DNA from: an uncultured Acetatifactor sp.
Lineage (GTDB): Bacteria; Bacillota; Clostridia; Lachnospirales; Lachnospiraceae
Direction of reading: 5' to 3'
Assembly: GCA_948896875.1 (NCBI GenBank)
Contig: CAQUWW010000012.1
Span: 26,995-47,009, forward strand
Length of the DNA stretch: 20,015 nt
Below, in pieces: positions 14,833 through 20,015 of the stretch. The translations under genes were made by a program, and so were the position numbers. The notes beneath the pieces are model-generated. The model did no database searches, was not told the origin of the DNA, and saw only the letters and a program-made list of their open reading frames with translations. Positions within the stretch are counted from its first letter, which is position 1; each line of letters opens with the position of its first letter.

Positions 14833-17055
14833 ATGACGGAGTGCTATTATGCAAGAAGTCCGAATGCAACCGGGAAAAGGGAGACTCTTGGGCATCACGC
14901 GCAGCGCGCCGGCGAATTATGCAGTGATTTTTTAAAACCAATTGGATATTCTGAAATCGGGACACTTCTGGGAGGATTACATGATTTTGGTAAGGCAAGC
15001 AAGCGGTTTACGGAGGTGTTGGAGGGAAAGCGTGTGCATGTGAACCATGCTTATCCGGGTGCGGCGTTGGTGTATTTTCGGTATAATCAGAAGAAAACAG
15101 CCAGAATGTTGGCGACTGTGATTGCCGCGCATCACAGCTATCTGGACAGCAACTGTATTATGAAGCTGAAAGAATTAATGCAGGGAACGGGTTCCGGGTA
15201 TGACGAAGAAGGCAATTTTTTTTCCCTATTTGGCATGATGGAAATGAAAGAAGCTGTGGAAGCATTTCAGATGGAGAACCCGCAACTCATGCAAATAAAA
15301 ATACCCAGGCCGCTTCCAATTGAAGAGGATCCGATTGCCGATATGCTGCTAGCGCGTTTCCTGCTTTCTGCGCTTGCAGATGCAGATTATTCCGCTTCGG
15401 CAGAGCATTTTCAACTGGATTACATGGAAATGCATACAGGACCGGCATTGAATCCAGAAGATGCCTTGGAACGTCTTTTGCAAATACAGGCTGAAAAACA
15501 AAAATTTTCAACATCATCCCCAGCGCTTAATGTCCTGCGGGACCGACTTTTTGAGGATTGTCTGCGTGCTGCAGAATTACCTCCAGGGCTGTATACACTG
15601 ACAGCACCTACCGGTCTGGGTAAGACCCTGAGCCTTTTTGCCTTTGCGACAAAGCACTGCAAAAAATACAGACAGATGCGAAGAATTATTCTGATTCTCC
15701 CATATCTTGCGATTATGGAGCAGAATGTCAGGGATTACAGGCGGATTGTCCCGGAACTGTTGGAGAGCCACAGTGCCGCAGTTTTGGACGAGAGAGCCAG
15801 GCTTTTGGCAGAGCGGTGGGATGCTCCTTGCATTGTCACCACAAATGTAGGCTTTTTTGAACCTCTATTTTCTGCCAGGCCGACGGACTGCAGACATCTG
15901 CATCAGCTGGCAGGCAGTGTGATTGTACTGGACGAAGCCCAGTCCCTGCCCCCGGATTTACTGGAGGCCACGCTCCGGACGGTAAAGCTGCTCTGTAGTC
16001 AGTATGGCTGTACCGTGGTATTCTCTACGGCTACGCAGCCGTCTTTTCAGTATCTTTCAGGTCTGCCATGGAAACCAACGGAAATCGTGCCTGATCCGGA
16101 GAGGCTCTTTCAAGCCACAAAGCGTGTTATGTATGATTGGAGGATTGAAAAGCATATTTCCTACAGACAAGTTGCGGAGGAGTTGATTTCCCATAGACAG
16201 GGATGTGTAATCGTCAATCTGCGGGCACATGCGGAAAAGCTCTTTCGTATCTTAGAGGAAAGTGTACCAAAAGCTGAAGCAGAAAGTGTTTTTTATTTGA
16301 CCAGTGACTTATGCGGGGCTCATCGAACCAAAGTTTTGGATACAATAAAGGAGCGGCTTGCAGAAAGAAAAACCTGCTATCTGGTGGCGTCCCAGTGCAT
16401 TGAGGCTGGTGTCGATTTGGACTTTCCGGTTATTTATCGGGCATTGGCGCCTCTGGAATCTATCATTCAGGCAGCAGGCAGGTGTAACCGAAACGGCGAC
16501 AGTGATGACGGCAAGGTGATTGTTTTTCTTCCGGAGGAGGAACATTTGTACCCTCCCGGGCCATATTATCAAAGAGCCTCCCTCTGCGTAGAGACACTGG
16601 CCTCCCGGCATCCCATTGACTGTTTTAACCTGAAACATATTGAAGAATACTATGAAATTCTGTATTCCAATGGGGAGGGGGACAAAGAAAAGCTGAAAGA
16701 GGCTCTGGAGGACAGGGATTATCAGAAAGTTCAGGAAGCGTATAAGCTGATTGAATCCAAGGGTGTACAGGTAATTGTCCCCTGGCAAGATAAGATGGAA
16801 CTGTTTCATTCTCTTCGGAATGAATATGAAAAAACAGGACTTACGCAGGATTTAATCAGGCGTGCAAGGCCGCTGACAGTCTCTTCTTTTGCGGAGGATA
16901 AGGTGAAAGAATGCTGTATCCCGCTGTTGTACCGGACATATGGAAGGGAAAGGGAGGTACAGACCGGCTGGTATCTTCTGGGGAATCCGAAGTGCTATCA
17001 TGATAAGCTGGGACTGAATTTTGGAGCTTTGGAGAATTTTGATGGGATGTTCTGA
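14833..17055 (+). CDS. cas3: CRISPR-associated nuclease-helicase Cas3 (type I-C)
   Basis: Cas3 is recruited by the crRNA-guided complex to nick, unwind and degrade target DNA. The 740-residue protein has an N-terminal HD nuclease domain with GHHAQRAG (H21/H22), the HD pair H50-D51 in GLHDFGK, H100-H101 in AAHHSYLD and D183/D185. A superfamily 2 helicase follows with Walker A APTGLGKT (258-265), DEAQ (367-370), STAT (398-401), SQCIEAGVDLDFP (motif V) and QAAGRCNR (546-553, motif VI). All catalytic motifs are present, so it should be active. GGGAGG lies 7 bases before ATG 14833. It is the first gene of the operon, directly behind a consensus promoter. cas5c follows after 17 bases. Fused HD-helicase architecture and gene order match type I-C. 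Confidence 0.96.
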   Translation: MTECYYARSPNATGKRETLGHHAQRAGELCSDFLKPIGYSEIGTLLGGLHDFGKASKRFTEVLEGKRVHVNHAYPGAALVYFRYNQKKTARMLATVIAAHHSYLDSNCIMKLKELMQGTGSGYDEEGNFFSLFGMMEMKEAVEAFQMENPQLMQIKIPRPLPIEEDPIADMLLARFLLSALADADYSASAEHFQLDYMEMHTGPALNPEDALERLLQIQAEKQKFSTSSPALNVLRDRLFEDCLRAAELPPGLYTLTAPTGLGKTLSLFAFATKHCKKYRQMRRIILILPYLAIMEQNVRDYRRIVPELLESHSAAVLDERARLLAERWDAPCIVTTNVGFFEPLFSARPTDCRHLHQLAGSVIVLDEAQSLPPDLLEATLRTVKLLCSQYGCTVVFSTATQPSFQYLSGLPWKPTEIVPDPERLFQATKRVMYDWRIEKHISYRQVAEELISHRQGCVIVNLRAHAEKLFRILEESVPKAEAESVFYLTSDLCGAHRTKVLDTIKERLAERKTCYLVASQCIEAGVDLDFPVIYRALAPLESIIQAAGRCNRNGDSDDGKVIVFLPEEEHLYPPGPYYQRASLCVETLASRHPIDCFNLKHIEEYYEILYSNGEGDKEKLKEALEDRDYQKVQEAYKLIESKGVQVIVPWQDKMELFHSLRNEYEKTGLTQDLIRRARPLTVSSFAEDKVKECCIPLLYRTYGREREVQTGWYLLGNPKCYHDKLGLNFGALENFDGMF

Positions 17056-17072
17056 ATAAGGGGAGGTGAAAC

Positions 17073-17765
17073 ATGGGAAAAAATCCAAGTGCAATCATTG
17101 AAGTCTGGGGAGATTTTGCCCTTTGGACACGGCCGGAGAGTAAGGTAGAACGGATGACATATGCGGTGCCAACACCCGGCGCAATCAGAGGGCTGTTATC
17201 CTCCATTTATTCCAAACCGCCGGAATTTTACTGGCAGGTTCGGAGAATTGAAGTGTTGTCGCCCATTCGTTACATAACATTTAAGAGGAATGAAATAAAA
17301 AGTAAAATGATGAAGATTCCTCAGGCCAATGTCCTTAAGGCATGCATTGACATAGAAGAGGACAGGACCCAGAGGCAATCTGTTGTCCTGCAGGATGTCC
17401 GCTATCGGATTACGGCAGAAATTGTGCCCAGGGCTGCTTATGGGTATGCACCGGGAAATCTGATGGATCAGTTTGAACGAAGGGTAAAACGGGGCCAGGC
17501 ATTTATGCAGCCATGCATGGGGACACGGGAATTTCCCGCCTATTTTGAATGGGCTTCCGGCATAGGAGAACCCATTGATGTTACGATGGATTTGGGGTTG
17601 ATGGTGTATGATGTATTTAATCTGCACAAGTGGGGTGTCACAAAACAGGCAGAGCCTGAGATATCACTGTTCCATGCGCGTTTGAATCAGGGGGTATTGG
17701 AAATTCCGCCTTATGATTCCCCTGAAGTTCTGAAAGGGGGAAAGGGGGTGGGAGAATATGCTTGA
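17073..17765 (+). CDS. cas5c: Cas5c (Cas5d), type I-C crRNA-handling subunit
   Basis: In type I-C systems, which lack Cas6, Cas5c cuts pre-crRNA and stays bound to the 5' handle in Cascade. The 230-residue protein shows the family start (IIEVWGDFALWTRPE), TYAVPTPGAIRGLLSSIYSKP with Y46, VLQDVRYRI, and the glycine-rich RRVKRGQAFMQPCMGTREFPA motif. Y46 aligns with catalytic Y46 of the B. halodurans enzyme. The Lys116-His117 pair of that enzyme appears, by alignment from memory to the following RR-x-x-x-G segment, to be replaced by N129-L130. This substitution is treated as a finding. GGGGAGGTG is a strong ribosome binding site. The 3' end overlaps cas8c by 8 bases. The family call is strong; cleavage activity is uncertain. 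Confidence 0.92.
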   Translation: MGKNPSAIIEVWGDFALWTRPESKVERMTYAVPTPGAIRGLLSSIYSKPPEFYWQVRRIEVLSPIRYITFKRNEIKSKMMKIPQANVLKACIDIEEDRTQRQSVVLQDVRYRITAEIVPRAAYGYAPGNLMDQFERRVKRGQAFMQPCMGTREFPAYFEWASGIGEPIDVTMDLGLMVYDVFNLHKWGVTKQAEPEISLFHARLNQGVLEIPPYDSPEVLKGGKGVGEYA

Positions 17766-19590
17766 GGAATTATATCGGTATGCGGTTGACCATAAGCTTG
17801 CCGCCCGTCCCGGGTTTAAACCCAAACGGCTCAGGGGATATTTTCATCTCTCTGCGTCAGGACAATTTCTGGATTTGGAAGTCAGGGAAAAAGATGCGGA
17901 GCCAGTGAACGCACCGGACGCAGGAGCAGCGGCAAACGGTACGCGGTTTTGCAATCCGCTGATTGAGAAAGCAGGAATTGTGCTTTGTATTGTGAATGAT
18001 GAGAAGAAAGATAAGAATATACCTGTGAAGCATGACTTTTATCTTTCCTTTTTTGAAGAGGGCAGAAATGCGGAACCTCTGTTTGGCATTGTGGCAGATG
18101 TGCTTCGTGATTCCAGGGTGTTGGAAAAAATGCGCAGTGTCCTGACGGACAAGAAATTAAAACCTGCGGATCCGGTTGGGTTCGCAGTGGACGGCCAATA
18201 TCTGGAACGAAGCGAACGTTATAACGAGTATTGGAATCAGTTCAGGAAGAGAATGCAGTCGGCATCCGAGAGGAAAGAGGAGAGATGTCTGATTACCGGG
18301 GAATTGTCCCAGCCGATGGCTACGGTTCCGAAAGTGTCAGGATTGAGGAGCGTTGGCGGGCATACATCAGGAGACGCATTTTTATGCTTTGATAAGGATG
18401 CTTTTCAGTCCTACGGCTTAAAGCAGAGTGCAAATGCGGTGGTATCCGAGGCGGCGATGACAGCTGTGAATGCTGCTTTGGGTGAACTGATTCGGAAAGC
18501 GGATGTCCTTGCGGGGGCTAAAATGGTTCATTGGTATTCCCGGCAGATAAATAAGCAGGAGGACATGCTTTCCATGGTATTTGGCGGAGGCTTAGTGGAA
18601 GGGGAAGAGGAAGAAATTTCGGACAGAGAAGAAGAGAGGCAGGCTTTTGCGTCGGCACAGGCACTGGTTCAGTCTATTCGGGAAGGGAAACTGGCTGGAA
18701 AGCCGGATGTGATGTATTATATGATGCCCTTGTCCGGTGCTGGCGGAAGAATGATGGTGCGGGGCTGGCATGAGGGAAGTTATGAGGATCTGTACGACAA
18801 TATCTGTTTATGGTTTGAGGACTTGCGGCTGATTCTGCCAGGGGGGCAGGGAATGACGCGGCCATCAAAGCTAAAGGCATTATGCTTACGCATGCTGAAA
18901 CCTGGCGGATTGAGCAAGATATGGGAGCGGATGGATCATGAGTTATCAAATCTTGCGCAACGAGTGGCTTACGCGGCGATTCATGGAAGCCCTCTGCCGG
19001 ACGAGGCAGCTTACCGTGTTCTGCAATGGCTCAGAGTTTATTTCCTGTCAGATAAGGATAATAGGCGAGGGAGTGGAGAGGGTGGAAATCCAGAGAAAGG
19101 AAACAGTGCACAGGGAGTGGATGCGCATAAGTCCACCGGACAGGAGACATTGGCTTATCAGTTTCTGAAAGCCTGGCTTAGGAGAAAACAGAGGAAAGAG
19201 GGTGGGGAAGAAATTATGAAAGAAGAACTCAACCGACAGAATCGCAGTGCCGCATACTTGTGCGGACGTTTGATGGCTGTTTATTCTGTGATTCAGGAGA
19301 AAGCAATGCCGGAGGTAAATGTGGGAATTGCCGAACGGTATTATGCCGCGGCTATGGCAGGCCCTGGACTGGTAATCGGGAAACTGTCCCAGCTTTCACA
19401 GTACCATCTGGCAAAACTGGAACGGGGGCTTGCAGTTTATTACGAGAAAATATTGACGGAAATTTACCAGAGCATGGGGGAAAGAGATATCCCCACCGTG
19501 CTTACAATGATGCAGCAGACGGAATTTGCATTGGGATATTACCAGCAAAAAGCGGAGATTTACTCTGGAAAGAAAGATGAGGAGAGGTGA
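17758..19590 (+). CDS. cas8c: Cas8c (Csd1), large subunit of type I-C Cascade
   Basis: Cas8c is the large subunit that recognises the PAM and helps open target DNA. The 610-residue protein matches Csd1 in several places: the CLITGE motif (177-182), GGHTSGDAFLCFDKDAFQSY (200-219), SANAVVSEAA, KMVHWYS, and the C-terminal AAYLCGRLMAVYSVIQ through LSQYHLAKL and FALGYYQQK. Residues about 431-464 are a polar Gly/Glu/Lys/Asn-rich stretch that looks like a linker. After it the remaining 124 residues correspond to the Cas11c-like small-subunit domain. ATG 17758 lies inside the end of cas5c behind a G-rich ribosome binding site, implying coupling. The sequence is divergent from textbook Csd1, but the motif order is intact. 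cas7 follows after 5 bases. Confidence 0.93.
   Translation: MLEELYRYAVDHKLAARPGFKPKRLRGYFHLSASGQFLDLEVREKDAEPVNAPDAGAAANGTRFCNPLIEKAGIVLCIVNDEKKDKNIPVKHDFYLSFFEEGRNAEPLFGIVADVLRDSRVLEKMRSVLTDKKLKPADPVGFAVDGQYLERSERYNEYWNQFRKRMQSASERKEERCLITGELSQPMATVPKVSGLRSVGGHTSGDAFLCFDKDAFQSYGLKQSANAVVSEAAMTAVNAALGELIRKADVLAGAKMVHWYSRQINKQEDMLSMVFGGGLVEGEEEEISDREEERQAFASAQALVQSIREGKLAGKPDVMYYMMPLSGAGGRMMVRGWHEGSYEDLYDNICLWFEDLRLILPGGQGMTRPSKLKALCLRMLKPGGLSKIWERMDHELSNLAQRVAYAAIHGSPLPDEAAYRVLQWLRVYFLSDKDNRRGSGEGGNPEKGNSAQGVDAHKSTGQETLAYQFLKAWLRRKQRKEGGEEIMKEELNRQNRSAAYLCGRLMAVYSVIQEKAMPEVNVGIAERYYAAAMAGPGLVIGKLSQLSQYHLAKLERGLAVYYEKILTEIYQSMGERDIPTVLTMMQQTEFALGYYQQKAEIYSGKKDEER
19216..19590 (+). CDS. cas11c: Possible internally translated Cas11c small subunit within cas8c
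   Basis: Type I-C Cascade contains a small subunit made from an internal start within cas8c, shown experimentally in other species. Here ATG 19216 is in frame (codon 487 of cas8c), 8 bases after GGTGGGG, and would give a 124-residue, mostly helical protein starting MKEELNRQNRS and ending with cas8c. Its start falls just after the polar linker and just before the conserved AAYLCGRL segment. The size agrees with known small subunits of roughly this length. The ribosome binding site is G-rich but not a textbook GGAGG. Known biology plus position supports it; expression here is inferred. Confidence 0.6.
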   Translation: MKEELNRQNRSAAYLCGRLMAVYSVIQEKAMPEVNVGIAERYYAAAMAGPGLVIGKLSQLSQYHLAKLERGLAVYYEKILTEIYQSMGERDIPTVLTMMQQTEFALGYYQQKAEIYSGKKDEER

Positions 19591-19595
19591 CAGGC

Positions 19596-20015
19596 ATGGC
19601 AATTGAGAATCGTTATGAATTTATGTTTTATATTGAGTGTAGGAACGGAAATCCTAACGGTGATCCCGATATGGGGAATACGCCGCGGACGGATCCCCAG
19701 AGTCTTCATGGGTATATTACGGATGTGGCAATCAAGCGCAGAATCAGGAATTATGTACAGGCTGCCTATCAGGGAAATGACGGGATGGAAATGCTGGTTC
19801 GCAGCGCCAGTAATATTAACACAGGCATAGCCCGGGCAAAAGCGCTCAGCGGGACAGAGCTTTCGGCGAAAGGGAAAAATGAGGTTTATGCAGGACGAAA
19901 AAAAGCCTGTGAGATATTTTATGACGTACGTACATTCGGCGCGGTGATGTCCACCGGGCCAAATGCCGGTCAGGTGCGGGGGCCGGTGCAGATTGCGTTT
20001 GCACGTTCTTTGGAT
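19596..20015 (+). CDS. cas7: Cas7 (Csd2), type I-C backbone subunit, 5' part
   Basis: Cas7 forms the helical backbone that wraps the crRNA in Cascade. The frame is open from ATG 19596 to the end of the window, giving 140 codons with no stop. The N-terminus is unmistakable Csd2: FYIECRNGNPNGDPDMGNTP, followed by HGYITDVAIKRRIRNYV. Further on come FYDVRTFGAVMSTG (about residues 110-123) and GQVRGPVQIAFARS, which are conserved RRM-fold elements of the family. GAGGAGAGG (19579-19587) is an excellent ribosome binding site, 8 bases before ATG, just inside the end of cas8c. The remaining half or more lies outside the window. In the usual type I-C order cas4, cas1 and cas2 come next. Confidence 0.95.
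   Translation, partial: MAIENRYEFMFYIECRNGNPNGDPDMGNTPRTDPQSLHGYITDVAIKRRIRNYVQAAYQGNDGMEMLVRSASNINTGIARAKALSGTELSAKGKNEVYAGRKKACEIFYDVRTFGAVMSTGPNAGQVRGPVQIAFARSLD

Noticed and set aside
17073..20015. Considered whether the operon is a new CRISPR subtype, because Cas5 and Cas8 are divergent.
   Set aside because: Gene order, Csd1 C-terminal motifs and the Csd2 N-terminus all fit type I-C; divergence alone does not justify a new subtype.

Overview
The window looks like the chromosome of a spore-forming Clostridia (Firmicutes), most likely a Lachnospiraceae relative. This rests on strong GGAGG-type ribosome binding sites, the spore-specific protease SpoIVB, an Asp23/Gls24 protein, and the typical gene run nusB-xseA-xseB-ispA-dxs-tlyA-nadK-argR-recN-spoIVB. 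All genes supported here are on the plus strand. The taxonomic placement is inferred from gene order and protein style, not from a database search.

Layout. Positions 1-3621 hold the 3' end of phosphopentomutase (deoB), complete peptide chain release factor 3 (prfC), and a secreted, probably lipid-anchored transglutaminase-like protein. Positions 3607-12963 are a tightly packed housekeeping cluster behind a candidate extended -10 promoter. It contains an Asp23/Gls24 protein, NusB, both subunits of exonuclease VII, a prenyl diphosphate synthase, DXP synthase, the TlyA rRNA methyltransferase, NAD kinase, the arginine repressor and RecN. Isoprenoid precursor synthesis (dxs, ispA), DNA repair (xseAB, recN) and regulation (argR, nusB) therefore share one transcription unit. 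A roughly 93-nt imperfect palindrome flanked by 16-bp direct repeats interrupts it between xseA and xseB. spoIVB (13027-14400) follows with its own candidate forespore-type promoter and is closed by a rho-independent terminator.

In many clostridia spo0A follows spoIVB. Here the next 430 bases are a very AT-rich gene-free stretch (23 G/C in 120 bases at 14701-14820). It carries a consensus sigma-A promoter (TTGACA, 17 bp, TATAAT) and an 18-bp dyad. After it begins a type I-C CRISPR-Cas operon: cas3, cas5c, cas8c and the first 140 codons of cas7. The window ends inside cas7, so cas4, cas1, cas2 and the repeat array, if present, lie beyond it.

The interference genes overlap or are closely spaced and appear intact. 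Cas5c, Cas8c and Cas7, with an internally translated Cas11c, would form the crRNA-guided surveillance complex, and Cas3 would be the recruited nuclease-helicase. Most notable are: Cas5c appears to have Asn-Leu where Bacillus halodurans Cas5 has its catalytic Lys-His; an in-frame internal start near the end of cas8c could make a 124-residue Cas11c; the palindromic element lies inside the housekeeping operon; and the CRISPR locus sits at the spoIVB/spo0A junction.
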